The position numbers and the translations under genes were made by a program. 64,000 nt of DNA from contig NC_072895.1 of NCBI RefSeq assembly GCF_027943255.1, forward strand, positions 21,798,001-21,862,000, read 5' to 3'. This document shows, in pieces, positions 1 to 11,344 of this stretch (position 1 is its first letter; each line of letters opens with the position of its first letter). Source of the DNA: Anastrepha obliqua (lineage: Eukaryota > Arthropoda > Insecta > Diptera > Tephritidae). Below the pieces are notes generated by a model. The model worked only from the letters and a program-made list of their open reading frames with translations, searched no databases and was not told where the DNA came from.

Positions 1-8
1 AAAAGATA

Positions 9-48
9 CAGGGTTGCCAAATGGGTCCGTCGAATATTGGTAACCCTG
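9..48. repeat. TA-flanked pair of terminal inverted repeats with almost no interior
   Basis: Positions 9-20 (CAGGGTTGCCAA) and 37-48 are inverted copies of each other (11 of 12 match), separated by 16 bases, and TA lies immediately outside both ends (7-8 and 49-50). This is the form expected of a mariner-type element that has lost its whole interior. The repeats are short, so chance cannot be excluded. Confidence 0.4.
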
Positions 49-50
49 TA

Positions 51-1800
51 CGACACTTTGTTTTTATTAGTTGGACAAGTTTAAATCTTCCATATCACAA
101 TACGAGTACTGCCAAGACATTCACTGAATTTTCATGCAATTCTACTCCTTGTATTTGTTTGTTTTGTCTTGCGAAAGGAGCTGACGTCAGACTTATCAAA
201 ATCGCGAAAAATAAAGTAACTGTTTTGGGCATGCGCCACCTATGCTACTTAGTTCGTCCTGGGTGTTTGAGCTTAAACACGCCAACAAGCCCAAAAGTAA
301 ACTGCCATGGAAACGTTATATTACGCTGACATTTCTTTTGCTAGGCTCGCTGAATATGCACGGCTTTATTTAAAAGGAAAATCAATAGCAAAAAAAGAAA
401 TATTTTATGAAGATTTTAAGCCAAATTGACAATTCATTTGAGGCATTTTTGACGTTTTCGAAAAACATACACAGACACAGAGACTAACACTACATGAAGG
501 GCTTTATTTGATGCTTTAAAGCAATCAAACTGTGAGCAAAAGGAAATAAATAATAGCCAATATAAATCAGCCAGTTTTTATGCAAACAGGGCACGTCCAT
601 ATGTATATCACACATACATCTGTATTATCTATTAATGTCTGCCTGCCTCTATTTGGTTTAGCTACAACACACAGCTATCTCTATACATAACTGCTTAGTG
701 TCGAGCTGTTTTTATATTTAAATTTTATTACTTTGTTTATCTTTTTCGTCGGCTTTGCCCATATGTTTGTCACCTTAAAACGCGCACACTGTTGTCCGAA
801 TTTGATAGATTCAAAACTGTCATACGTTTCACACAACTCACGTTCAACAGCCACCTGGGTGTAGTAAAAAAATCGAATGCGAAGGGGCACAGCAAGAAGA
901 GCAAACAAAAAAAAAAAAAACAAAAGAGAAAGCAACAGGAAATAATGAACACACAAAGTTGTTTATAAAAATTAAATTTAAAAATTTAATAAAAAAAATT
1001 AAAAAACTTAGTTCCTTATGAAATAGAAAAATGCATAATCGCTCCTACAAGTTTTACAAAAAAGCGAAAAAATGCACCAGCTCATTTAGCAAAGTGGCCA
1101 TCAGCCCCTACTGAAAGAAGTTTGTGCCTGTAGATCTTCTTCTGCTAGAAATACTCGTACGCGCATGTTTCTATGAACAGTTTGTTTGTTGTTAGTTGTT
1201 ATGTATGCATGCTTGTCTGTATGTATGTGCATTTGGTTGAAATTGTAAAATTATGCAAATTTTCGCAGAGTCACTAACAGAGTTCAGCATTGAAGCTTGT
1301 CTCGATTCAGCTAAAAGGCTTACACGAGCACGCTGTGATATGCTAATTGAAAGCATGTCTCGTTGACGCTGCTTATGAATATGAAAACTGTTTTTTAATT
1401 TGATAGTTAATAATATTATTTTTTTCTATCTTTGCCCATTTTTGTCGCATACAAGAAATTGCTGCACTCGTATATATTTATATGTGTGTACATATCCACT
1501 AGCCTGTGCACGGCATGTGAATTGCTGAGTTCATTACTTGAAAATGTGAGCACTCGAATGTGGGTTGAAGTCATAAAATATCTGGCGCTGTAATTATAAA
1601 TACCTGAAATAATATGTCACTGAATTCTGCAATTATTTAGCTACGTACAAATGTTTACTAATAGTACTCACATAGATAAACATGTCAAAATAAAAATTAA
1701 AAAAAAACTAAACTCCAAATGAGCCTAGACTAAGAGCAACGTACCTTAGTAAGCAAAATGGGCTAATGGCAATTTTTTTTCCCCCCAATTAGTATATGTA
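51..1800. other. Non-coding AT-rich stretch
   Basis: No coding region, RNA gene or recognisable transposon seen. The sequence is AT-rich with homopolymer runs (poly-A near 908-920) and CATA/TATG microsatellite-like patches near 1200-1230. The open frames here are short and low in complexity, and I treat them as chance. It is either upstream intron of Sestrin or intergenic DNA. Confidence 0.5.
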
Positions 1801-1801
1801 G

Positions 1802-2050
1802 TTTCGTCGTAGCCGAATGGATTGGTGCATGACTACCATTCGGCAGTGCGTAGGTTCAAGTCACCGTGTATGAACATCAAATAGAAAAAGTGTTTTCTAA
1901 TAGTGTTCGCCCCTCGGCAGGCAATGTATTTCTGTCATGAAAAGGCACCTCATAAAAACCATTTACCGTGCGGAGGCGGCTTAAAACTGTAAGTCACTCC
2001 ATTTGTGGAACAACATCAAACACCTAACAGAAATGTATGCGGCAATTATT
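1802..2050 (+). mobile_element. tRNA-derived SINE, copy 1
   Basis: The 5' end reads like a tRNA gene: an A-box-like TAGCCGAATGGATTGG near 1811 and a B-box-like GGTTCAAGTC near 1853, followed by a tRNA-unrelated body (CGCCCCTCGGCAGGCAATG near 1910, CTCATAAAAACCATTTACCG near 1950). The same head and body occur at 6840-7145, 45765-45900, 46493-46720 and 52850-54130, so this is a dispersed family. This copy lacks part of the middle seen in the 6.8-kb copy. Confidence 0.75.
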
Positions 2051-2136
2051 TCTTCTTCTTTATTTGCCAATTCGATACCGAATATAGGCGATCATACAAT
2101 TTATACAATATATATTATCTACAATTAAATATCGAA

Positions 2137-2515
2137 TTACAAAAATATTTTACGTTTAATATAAATTTCATCATAAAGGTCTCGATTTCTCGCTGTCTCC
2201 AATAAAGTTCCTACATTGCCGATTCCAGTCCAATGTCTTATATTTCTCAGGCAGGATAGTTGTTTTCTGCCTATGCCTCGTTTGCCTTCTATTTTTCCAT
2301 GCAGGATTAGTTGATGTACATGACATTTGTCGTTTCTCATAATATGACCCAAATACGCAGCTTTTCTTCTTTTTATGGTGGTTAGTAATTGTCGATCATG
2401 CTGAATTCTACGTAATACTTCAGCATTTGTTACTCTATCTGTCCAGGGTATTCTTACAATTCTTCTATATATCCACATTTCAAATGCTTCTATTTTATTA
2501 ATTTCAGTGGTTTTA
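2137..2515 (-). pseudogene. RTE-like LINE, C-terminal fragment of the endonuclease-reverse transcriptase ORF
   Basis: The minus-strand reading frame (2137-2478) carries the pattern seen at the C-terminus of many insect endonuclease-reverse transcriptase ORFs: WIYRRIVRIPWTDRVTN, then KRRKAAYLGHIMRNDK and GKIEGKRGIGRKQ. In such proteins this follows the RT domain. No RT motif lies nearby, so only the 3' end is present. It abuts the mariner that begins at 2526. The RTE assignment is from memory of the family and is less certain than the LINE assignment. Confidence 0.65.
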
Positions 2516-2525
2516 ATGGTCCATA

Positions 2526-3813
2526 CGAGGGGTACCTTTTATATTTCGGGATTAGAGAATAAAAACAAATTTTAATCATCGAAAATCACTTTATTGTTTT
2601 TCAAAATATTCTCCATGAAGATCTATACACTTTTGCATGCGTTTGAACCAATTGTCGAAACACTTTTGCCACTCTGAATGAGGTACCTCCAAAATATGCA
2701 TTCTGAATGCCGCAACCGCTTCTTCAGGTGTCGAAAAACGTTGACCTCTCAGTTTGTTTTTTACGTACGGGAATAAAAAGAAGTCATTCGGTGCCAAGTC
2801 AGGACTATACGGCGGATGACCCATTAATTCGATGTTTTGGGTGCTCAAAAATGCAGTTGTTTGAGCCGATGTGTGAGAGCTCGCATTGTCCTGGTGAAGA
2901 GTGATCCGTCTTTGGCGATTAGTTTTCCTAATTTCTTGGAAGACAACTGGCAAACAAATGGTTGTGTACCACTCAGAATTTACTGTTCTGCGTTGTTCTA
3001 GTGGTACGGTTGCGACATGTCCAGTTTTTCCGAAAAAACAGGCGACCATTTGCTTGGAAGTGCTTCGTGCGCGAACAACTTTTGTTGGATTTGGTTCATC
3101 TTGAAACACCCATACAGTCGACCGCTGTTTACTTTCGGGCTCATACGCGTAAATCCATGATTCATCACCTGTCACGATGTCATAGACGTGTTTGAAGCCC
3201 CGCGATCGTATTTTTTGAGCATTTCCTTCGACCAATCGACACGAGCCTTTTTTTGAGCGATTGACAAATTGTGTGGGATCCAACGCGAAAAAATTTTTTT
3301 GACAGTCAAATGTTTATGCAATATTCTGAATGTATGCTGGTCCCACTAATGCCAAAGATTGTCTCAATCTCACGATAGGTCACATGACGATCTTGCAATA
3401 TCAGTTCGCGCACAGCATCAATGGTTTTCGAAACAACAACTGATTTTGGACGACCTTCACGAAATTCGTCTTGGAGTGAACTACGACCACGATTGAATTC
3501 ACTATACCATCGATAAACACTGGTCCTTGATGGAGCTTTATCGCCAAAAAATGAATTAAGTTCATCCATGCAATGTTGCTAAGTTAATCCACGTCGAAAG
3601 TTGTAAAAAATAATCGCACGAAAATGTTCACGATTTAATTTTTGGACCGAGATGAATCTTTTAAGTTACTGTAAACAACACAAATAGCGCTGGTATTTCA
3701 AAACGTTCTGAGTACGTAAAAGCCAAAAAATGTATAACTTTTCGATATAGCTGTCAGTTGCCAGATTGCAACACCAGGGTTGCCAAATCCCGAAATATAA
3801 AAGGCACCCCTCG
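2526..3813 (-). mobile_element. mariner element, complete ends, DD34D, inactive
   Basis: The element is bounded by inverted repeats of about 28 bp that begin CGAGGGGTRCCTTTTATAT, with a TA target duplication at 2524-2525 and 3814-3815. Its length of 1288 bp is normal for mariner. The interior encodes a mariner transposase on the minus strand, split into two frames (see the transposase entry). It lies directly beside an RTE-like LINE fragment. Confidence 0.93.
2591..3569 (-). pseudogene. mariner transposase, frameshifted
   Basis: Minus strand. The N-terminal part (3306-3569) has the second helix-turn-helix region (SRTSVYRWYSEFNRGRSSL, then HVTYREIETIFGIS). The catalytic part (2591-3283) has TGDESW (first Asp), LHQDNASSH (second Asp) and YSPDLAPNDFFLFP (third Asp). 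Counting residues gives 34 between the second and third Asp, the mariner DD34D signature. A frameshift near 3285-3305 separates the halves, and the start region is also damaged, so no functional enzyme is encoded. The C-terminus (HGEYFEKQ) is intact and ends just inside the inverted repeat. Confidence 0.93.
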
Positions 3814-3815
3814 TA

Positions 3816-4019
3816 TCTCCATAGCATACCGAAGTACAGACAGCACGTAACATTTAACGAATCGACTTTTTAATTTAATATTGAAGTCATGATGATTAAG
3901 AACCCTTTTGGGCAATTAATTATATATTTTTATTTTAAAGTTTGGGGGAAAAAAACTAAAGTTTTAAGAATACGAAGAAATAATATAGCAAATTCATAAA
4001 AATTAGTCAGTGAATTATT
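3816..4019. other. Short AT-rich spacer
   Basis: AT-rich sequence between the mariner and the next mariner fragment. Nothing recognised. Confidence 0.4.
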
Positions 4020-4240
4020 AGTTAGTTGAAACATTAGTTTGGGGAAAAAGATATCCATTATTTTTATTTTTTATTTTGCGCAAATGATTTAAAACTGTTT
4101 TATGGTCGATTTTTAGCTCCTGGGTACTGCTACGATTACTAATATGCCAGTCAAATTCGATTATTTCCATAATTTTATCGACATTTTCGACGAAGGGCCT
4201 GCCTATGTGAGGTGCATCAAAATTGCACGTAATTCACTGT
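4020..4240 (-). pseudogene. mariner transposase N-terminal fragment
   Basis: The minus-strand translation carries, with interruptions, the mariner helix-turn-helix segment resembling FVENVDKIMEIIEFDWHIS and the sequence TQELKIDHKTVLNHL. About 95 bp of the same DNA (TTAGTTTGGG to TTTTATGGTCGAT) recurs at 54143-54240, so both derive from one family. No catalytic domain and no complete inverted repeat is visible. Confidence 0.65.
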
Positions 4241-4839
4241 TACAATATCGGCACCATAAACTCCATTCACAATTTTAGCGGCCCGGCTTGCATCTTCGCC
4301 TTTATCAAAGAAAAACTGTAAAGACACCCCTGTAAATATTAACACCCTGTAGCTCACAACTGAATGAAACAAACCGAAAACAACGAGCGCAAACTTTAAA
4401 TGGTTCGATCGACACTTTACCAGATATCGATCACTACAGCCATCTACCGAGCAAACAATGTATTTCTATTTCCCCAAAATAAATGTAATATTTGACCAAC
4501 AAAGAGTGATAAAAAATTCAGAAAATGATGAAAATGAAAAGATGTTATTGCCTTCCCAAATCCAGCATCTTGCCTGAAAAGAAATAACTTCGCAATAAAC
4601 AAATCCTAATTTTCAGACTACTCTGTCAAATGTAAAACAGGCGCCGGTGAGCATTTTCGTAAATAAAAAAAAATAAAATAGAAAAATAATTGAAGCGTAA
4701 ACTTCTGTTAAGCGTTTGGCCGAGCTTCTCCTCCTATTATTTACTTTCGTAAATATAGAAGAAATAAAAAGATGGCTTATGATCATTAAAATGAATTTTT
4801 TCATAAGAAAATTTAAACCCTAACCCACTGTAAAAAAAC
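4241..4839. other. Region with no recognised gene
   Basis: AT-rich DNA with no convincing reading frame. It may include the end of the mariner fragment; the sequence AACACCCTGTAGCTC near 4340 looks like a transposon terminus, but I find no partner. Confidence 0.35.
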
Positions 4840-5130
4840 GTTTTGAGGTTTATTAAAATCCTGTTGGTGTTGCGCTTTCTTGGCTTTCACTCGGTTTTTC
4901 TTTTATGGTTAAAATATCTTATCCAAGTGAAAGAAATTATCTTGTTGCAATTGTGGGTGAATCTTCTGCCGTTCCATTGCCACTGCTGGGGTACCTCAAG
5001 GAAGTGTTTTGGGTCCTGGTTTTTATAAACGATATTAGCAGAGGCCTTGCATTTGCCAGGCGCCTATTATATGCAGACGACTTAACAATTTTTCACCTCA
5101 ATAAGGAACCCAGACGTTTTGCTTAGGCTC
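4840..5130 (+). pseudogene. jockey-clade LINE, reverse transcriptase core fragment
   Basis: Across two frames the + strand shows RT motif B (GVPQGSVLGP, read from about 4985-5015) and motif C (LLYADDLTIF, about 5070-5095), with FINDISRGLAF between them. This is the palm region of a non-LTR retrotransposon reverse transcriptase. The frame breaks between motifs B and C. It is followed at 5390 by LINE sequence in the opposite direction, so the two are separate insertions. Confidence 0.75.
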
Positions 5131-5389
5131 TACGCTGAGTTTTTTGAACTCGTTTCTTGTTGTACAAATTCATGTATCTCTTTAAGTTTAAAAAGTTTTG
5201 AAGTCACTTACTCTAAGTTCTCCAATATGTGGATGAGATCACAGAGTAGTTTTTAACTCTCATTTTTCATTCCCTCATTCATATGAATTATATTTTCTCA
5301 AAATCAGATTCGTCCTTGAGCTTCGATAGACGTAACAATTCAAGCTTCTTAGATCCTTAAAATTTTGAAACTTGAAAAAAGTTGAGTCA

Positions 5390-6190
5390 AGTAGCACCAA
5401 GAGATTTGGTAACTCCTAAAACGCTCAGGCTAAGTAGCCCATTGTATTTAAAGCTCTGGCAACTAAAAGGGTAGATAGTAAAGGAAGAGAGGCGCGAAGT
5501 AGCAGAAAGAAAGAGATAGGGCAGAATAGAGACATAGAGGTAGCTAGGCCTGTGAGAGTTTGCCAGATTCTTTGGCAAATCTGAAAATATCCTCGAGTTC
5601 GCGTGAACGACTTTTAGTCATTCTCATAACATCGGCACCCAAAATTCCTATCCTTGCTCTAGCAAATGCAAGACACTCACAGAGAAAATACTCAGTGACA
5701 TGCGCCTCCTCAAAGCAAGACTGGCAAATCGGTTCCTCAATCATTCCAATGGCGGTCATATGCTGACCTCATGGGTTGTACACTGTAATAATACCAACCA
5801 TCAACGTCTTTTCTGACAAGCTTTAGAAGAAAGTTTGACAATTTTCTGTTCGGGCTTGTCACAAAACACTTGGAAGTTCTGCAGCGTTCTAGACCGGACC
5901 ATCGCTCTTTATGTAAATTGCGTACATAATCGCCGATCCAACTCATGATCCCTGCTGTACGAGGGATAATACTAATACCGATTACTGGCTCTGGTCGCGG
6001 TGCGGTAACTGCTCGTCCATATTTGGCCAATTCATCGGCAATTCCATTCCCTTAAACACCGCACTATCCTGGAACCGATATAAGTACAAGCTTTGACCCA
6101 CACATGATGAAATTACTGTTAACCGCGATTTTTTCGATCAGGGTTGGAATGTGCTTCATTTATTTGGAAAAATGATCACCAATTTGCCAT
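5390..6190 (-). pseudogene. LOA/I-type LINE, 3' fragment (RNase H tail and C-terminal Cys-rich region)
   Basis: The minus strand encodes the distal end of a non-LTR ORF2. The segment around 5544-5759 has C-x2-C followed by EYFLCECLAFARAR, the C-terminal zinc-knuckle-like motif of LINEs with RNase H, then GADVMRMTKSR and LEDIFRFAKESGKL. Upstream of this (5740-6060) the frame reads GYYTVHNPWG-like sequence and tail-of-RNase-H sequence. A close relative lies at 14079-14294. Frames are broken and no RT is attached. Confidence 0.75.
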
Positions 6191-6291
6191 CACAAGAGTA
6201 GATCGGGTACAAAAAATATTACTTATATATACCCTAAGTTCTTTAAAATATTTTTTCCCCGTATCCCCCCGCTTGTTATTAATTTGATTAA

Positions 6292-6635
6292 CTCTTTGGG
6301 GACGAGTGTCGGCACATAGCCGCCCAAGGCGGTTTACCGTTGCAGACACGAGTCGACATTTAGCCGCCCAAATTAAGCGATCTAGAGATGATATGTTAGA
6401 TAGTGACAGTTCTGACGAATACTACTTTGAATCTGATAAGATGGAAGATGATGGCATTACTTCGTCAAGTAGAAGTGAAATCCGTTTTTGATTTTATGAA
6501 AAATATTTCTTGTGTAAAATAAAGCCTTAGTTTTTAAAACGTTCAACGTATTTATTTTCTTTACATATTTATTTTATTTCCAGTACCTCTCGTCCTCAGC
6601 GACGTTCGCCCGTCGATTGGCTCCGTCCCAAAGGG
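6292..6635 (+). mobile_element. piggyBac-type deletion derivative
   Basis: TTAA lies at both ends (6288-6291 and 6636-6639). The termini are imperfect inverted repeats: CTCTTTGGGGACG on the left and, read inward from the right, CCCTTTGGGACGG. Inside is a 61-codon reading frame (6306-6491) with an acidic Ser/Asp run (DSDSSDEYYFESDKMEDD), as at the N-terminus of many piggyBac transposases, but the catalytic domain is gone. An AATAAA follows at about 6519. At 344 bp it is a MITE-like derivative. Confidence 0.75.
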
Positions 6636-6839
6636 TTAAAGTCGCTTGCGTGAAAAAATTCGATTCTATCGCCTTTTTATCTCAAGATATTCAAAACGAA
6701 TTTCGTGGCCAATGTACCGACGGCTTGGACTCTGCGCGAATTTAATGAGCTCTCGAATTCCACATCGTTAGATTTTAAAATAATTAAAAATAAATTCTCT
6801 TCTTTGTTGCATCATTTCATTCGCTAATATATATAATTG

Positions 6840-7145
6840 CATTTTCGGCCGCTGTAGCCGAATGTGTTGGTGCGCGACTACCATTCGGAATTCACAGAGA
6901 GAACGTCGGTTCGAATCTCGGTGAAAACACCAAAATTAAGAAAAACATTTTTCTATAGCGGTCGCCCCTCGACAGGCAATGGCAAACCTCCGAGTGTATT
7001 TCTGTCATGAAAAAGCTCCTCATAAAAATATCTGCCGTTCGGAGTCGGCTTGAAACTCTAGGTCCCTCCATTGTGGCACACCACAAATACGAGGAGCTCG
7101 ACCAAACACCCAAAAAGGGTGTATATATACATATATATAATTGCA
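6840..7145 (+). mobile_element. tRNA-derived SINE, copy 2 (best preserved)
   Basis: A-box-like TAGCCGAATGTGTTGG (about 6855) and a good B box GGTTCGAATCTC (about 6908) are spaced as in a tRNA gene. The body follows: GGTCGCCCCTCGACAGGCAA (about 6959), TTTCTGTCATGAAAAAGCTC (about 6999), and CACCACAAATACGAGGAGCT (about 7077) before a TATATA tail at 7120-7140. Pol III transcription would be inferred from the boxes. This copy defines the full layout of the family in the window. Confidence 0.85.
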
Positions 7146-7202
7146 TTTTTTTTTAATCAAGTTCTATTTCAGTTTTGTCCCCTTTTATTTGTTATTCTAT
7201 TA

Positions 7203-8310
7203 GGGGGTTACATACGTCCAGCAGCGCCAAAAATGCGCTAAAAGAAAAACTGTTTTTAGAAGGTATAAAAAAAAAGAAATAAGTACAAAAAAAATTTACA
7301 TATTTTTTATTAGTACTTAAACTTTATAAAAAAAATTATTTTAATTTTTCTTCGCAAAAATTAGTAAGCAAAAAATCACGTGACCCAAAGTATAATGAAA
7401 AAAAGTTGCTCCACCGTCTGCATCATTTCTCCTTAAAATATTGATGGATCTGTAAAAAGCAAAAAAATGCTTGTAAAATAAAGTTATAGTTATAGTCTGT
7501 CGAGCTGGAAATTTGAATTTCGAAAAATTTTGCAATTTACGATATTTGAAAAAAGCCTAAGCGTTTAACGTCATAAATGTCCCACTTTAACTATGTTTAT
7601 AAATTTTTTTAATAAAAATGTCAAAAATCCGGCGCGGCAGACAAAAATAGAGAAAACACTTTCGTATATTTAAAAAAAACCGCATCAAAAAATATGAAAA
7701 ACTGTATAAGTTATCATGCAGACGGTGCCGGAAAAAGTATTTTCGAGAAAAACGAGTTTAAACTTTCAAGTGTATTTCGCTCGAGGTCGCGCGCATTTAT
7801 AACAAGAACTTAAAATTAATTTTTTAATTTATTTTATTAACTTACATATAATCTCCCATTCCAGCTTCATATTGTATGCTTTCCTGATCAGTAAGCAATT
7901 GTAGTTGTTTATTTTTTTCCAGTCGACGAGATGTTTTGCCCTCTTTTGTTGCTTTCATAGGCTGGAATCGTGCGTGTTTTAGCCGGTTCGAATGTTCTCC
8001 TTGGCATATCGACCCTACACATACTCTCATAATGTTTTATAGGTGCCTCCATTTACTTATTTACTATAGTTTAGAATAACAAAAGAACCGACAGGCTGAA
8101 AGACTCTGAAAGTAACAGCCAGCTGCCTCAAACGAAGAACAGCTGCCTGTGCGCATCAAACTCTCGTCGGGTAGTTACATTTTCTGCCATAACTTTGTAT
8201 CTATGGGAAATTTTTACAATCGACTTCCGCAGAAATACACCTAAAACTATGAAAAATAATAATCTGTAAAAAAAATCGATTTTTTGAAAATTCTGGACAT
8301 ATGTAGCCCC
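7203..8310. mobile_element. Non-autonomous inverted-repeat element, GGGG termini (element E1)
   Basis: Left end GGGGGTTACATACGTCCAG and right end (read inward) GGGGCTACATATGTCCAG are inverted repeats; TTAG and TTAA abut the two ends. The interior is AT-rich and has no transposase. Near 7741-7762 it contains TTTCGAGAAAAACG followed by a TTTAAA-containing stretch, a core shared with four other TTAA-flanked elements in this window (9857, 21071, 59759, 60893). Confidence 0.7.
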
Positions 8311-9235
8311 TTAATAAATAGTTTATATTAGCACTAAGTCAATAGTCAATAAGAACGTTTGTGTTTTTTTGACTAAATTAAATAAATAAATAAATAAACT
8401 TCCACACCTGGATGCCAGATAGAATGAGGCCCCAAGCGGAATAATCCTCATATTGTTTCACGTTTCATGTAATTCCCTCATGCAGAAGAAACGCCCAGTG
8501 AAAAAGGGCAAGTGTTTGCCGGCCACAACAGTTCATTAACATTGGCGCCATCTACATTAGCAGTGAAGAGTAGAAAGACAAAACCATGATTAATAACCAA
8601 CACTAAAATCAATGACATAAACCGATGAGCGGTTTGAAAATGTCAAAACACTGCAGAGCAAATCTTTTAAGTGTTGCTGGCTGAAGACTTCGAGCGACTC
8701 CATTTATTTGTTTTTGTCTGGGTATGAGGCGCCAGTAGACTCGTTTTTTGTTTTTTGTTTTCTTTTTAACTGTTGTTGACATTTCATTGTTGGTGGCAAA
8801 GCAAATTTATGCTAAATACTTTTGTATTAAAGCAGCTGGTACATCTCGTTTAAAGTGATTTCTCGCAAAGGTATATGGAGGTATTGGATACATGTGCGTA
8901 TGTATGCATGCATGCATGTATGTGTGTGGGAAGTTTTATTATCAGAAGAAACCCAGTCTGTGGCGTTATGAAATAAAAATATAAAAATTAATGAAAACCA
9001 ATAAAAATATAAATTTATTTATTTATTTAAATAAAATATATTTAGATGCAAATGATGTAAACCATGTTTTAATAACACCGTACAACACAACTTTACACAC
9101 TTGAGCAACACTTCATATTCTGTACTCATACAAATTCTGAAAGAGGCTTCTTATTACAAAACCCAAGCACACACATTTGCTTCGGAGCAGCACACAATTT
9201 TATTTATAAGGCATTTATATTAAAAAGCATAAAGA
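8311..9235. other. Non-coding stretch
   Basis: No gene recognised. It contains an ATGC/TATG microsatellite near 8900-8930 and AT-rich runs near 8975-9045. Confidence 0.4.
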
Positions 9236-9239
9236 AAAC

Positions 9240-9665
9240 AGAGTTTTACCTGGTCATAGCGACATTGCGGGCAACTGTGTTGCGGATGAGCTGGACAAAC
9301 AAGTGACCTGTGAGGTAGTTTCGCTGCGAAAGAAGAAGATTAGGATCCCCTTGACAACCTGCGCTCTACTCCTGCAACGATGGGTTTCAACTCAGCGAGC
9401 GCTGGGCAAGTACACAAACTTGTAAGGTCGCGGAATTCTTCTGGCCACGAGTGGATTGGAGGCGCCCGAACAATCTTTTGAGGTAGACAAAATCTCATCT
9501 CTCAAACTTCGTGGGTGTCTTCACAGGTCATTAGCCGCGAGGTACGCACGCCGTGAGACTTGGCAGCTGTATGGAAGATGAGGTGAAAGCATCTCAGCAC
9601 CTTATCCTTAGCTGCCCTGGTCTCGCGAGACTAAGATTTAGGCATATTGGTTCTCATTGGTGCCA
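9240..9665 (+). pseudogene. LOA/I-type LINE, RNase H end and C-terminal fragment
   Basis: The + strand reads GHSDIAGNCVADELDKQ at about 9255-9305, the last RNase H motif (GH..I.GN..AD) of LINE ORF2. It then runs through a basic spacer and, with frameshifts, SSLKLRGC and a C-terminal LSCPGL-like stretch near 9605. The RT is absent. This is an old 3' truncation-like remnant. Confidence 0.7.
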
Positions 9666-9852
9666 ACAATTTTGTTTATGGATGGGTGGTTTCTGGATTA
9701 AAAAAATTTGAGAAAAATTTAAAACATTCTAAAATCAAAATAATCACATTCAATAATAAAAAGGTAATGTATGCAAATTAAGAAAAAATGTATCATTGCA
9801 ATCAAAATAATGAGATGTTTATGCTGTTTTTGACTTATTTTGGATGATTATT
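9666..9852. other. AT-rich spacer
   Basis: Nothing recognised. Confidence 0.3.
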
Positions 9853-9856
9853 TTAA

Positions 9857-10436
9857 GCGGTTAGGGGTAGTCAGAGGGGTAGTGTCAAGAAATATTTTTC
9901 AGATTTTCGAGAAAAAAACCGACAGTTAGTTGTTACAAAAAATCGAAATTTTGAAAAAAAAGAAAAAATTCATTCGATCAGGTACGAGTTTTTTATGTTT
10001 TTCAAAAGTAGTATACATTTTATTGAAATTTACCAAGCGGTTTTTAAGTTACAGTGATCACCAGTTCAAAAATCATAGTTTTGAGAAAAACGCATTTAAA
10101 GTTTTGCTATCCATTTATGTAGAGTTATACGAATTATTTAATTACTTACACTGTGTCATCTATTTCTGGGACATATAATAGTTCTTCAGCCGTCATACTC
10201 GTAGCAGCTTCCAAAATATCGATTTGCTTTTGCCTACGTAGCATTCTACCTTTTCGAGTGTTATCGTTAGCGCGCTTATCTGCCACTTTCATACGTGCAT
10301 ACGAACGCTCCGGAGCCCCCGAGCGCTCTTTGTTAATAATCGTCGGATTCACTTCAAATTTTCACACAATATGAAAGAAAAGAAAATGCTAACAAAAAAA
10401 TATAATATTTTGAAAATTCTGACTACACCTAACCCC
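9857..10436. mobile_element. Non-autonomous TTAA-flanked element (E2)
   Basis: TTAA lies at 9853-9856 and 10437-10440. The termini are inverted: GCGGTTAGGGGTAGTCAGA on the left and GGGGTTAGGTGTAGTCAGA read inward from the right. The interior has ATAGTTTTGAGAAAAACGC at about 10075 and lacks a transposase. The element at 60893-61295 belongs to the same family, in the other orientation, and matches both ends and the region around the core. Confidence 0.8.
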
Positions 10437-10440
10437 TTAA

Positions 10441-11340
10441 GCAAAACTTGATTAATTCAGCCAAATTTAAATCGATTTGGACTTCAGTGAAAAAATATTT
10501 TCTTTCCCTTTCCATTCTCGCCTAAATTTTTTTCGCCAATATTTATTTATTAATTAATGTCTAACAAAATTCAGAACAGACATTTAAGATATAAATTCAG
10601 AACTAAAATATCAATACACCTTCGTTTAGCTAATAAAGTTTTTAAACATTTTAAATTCAAACCTTTCTATCCTGTGAGGTGCTCTTTGGAAGCAATATTA
10701 TTAAAAACTAATTTTATTTATTAAACAAAACTCTAGTCTTGGAGGTATTTTCAAGTCCGCTTAGCTCTACATATCCTAGATTGGTTACGATTCCTTTAGG
10801 CTTGTATAAGCAACCGTTATGGGAGCAAACGTTTTGACATCTTAGTTCACCGGATAAAAAGAAGAAAAAAAATTGGCTGGTATCACTTTTAAGCGAATTT
10901 TCCACTTTTGGCAGAGTTTTCCAGCACAGATACTTGTAGGAAAACAAAATATGCGTTTAAAATGCGGTTTCTTTATTTCAGGGTGGTGATTTTTTTTATG
11001 ACCTGTTTGTTTCTTTTTTTTTTTCTTTTTTATTCGAACAATTTTCTTTGGTTTTTGTATAATACAAATAATATGATGATGTTTTGCACAAGACTTGCAA
11101 AGGAGTTGATTACTGCATGAGGTGGTCCGGCTTTTTGCGTTTCTACCTTTCAAACTATTTGTGCTGGTCGGTGAGGGCTGAGGCTTCGTTGTTGGTATAT
11201 TGAGATAGCCAAATCATTTCAGATAGGGCATTTTTTCTACATAATTACGACGGCAACTGGTTTTATGCCGAGATCGCGTTCAAGGGCGCGTTAGTAGCGC
11301 TACGCAAGACTTTATTCTAGAACTTGTGGTTTTGAAGTAT
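10441..11340. other. Non-coding stretch
   Basis: AT-rich DNA with poly-A/T runs; the open frames here are low-complexity shadows. No gene or transposon recognised. Confidence 0.4.
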
Positions 11341-11344
11341 GTTC

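Noticed and set aside
681..956. 91-codon minus-strand frame rich in Leu/Phe as a membrane protein
   Set aside because: It is a translation of poly-A/T tracts with low complexity and has no recognisable signal or partner exons.
1811..1870. tRNA gene
   Set aside because: A- and B-box-like motifs are present, but the acceptor stem does not close and the same head is repeated with a SINE body elsewhere. It is the SINE head.
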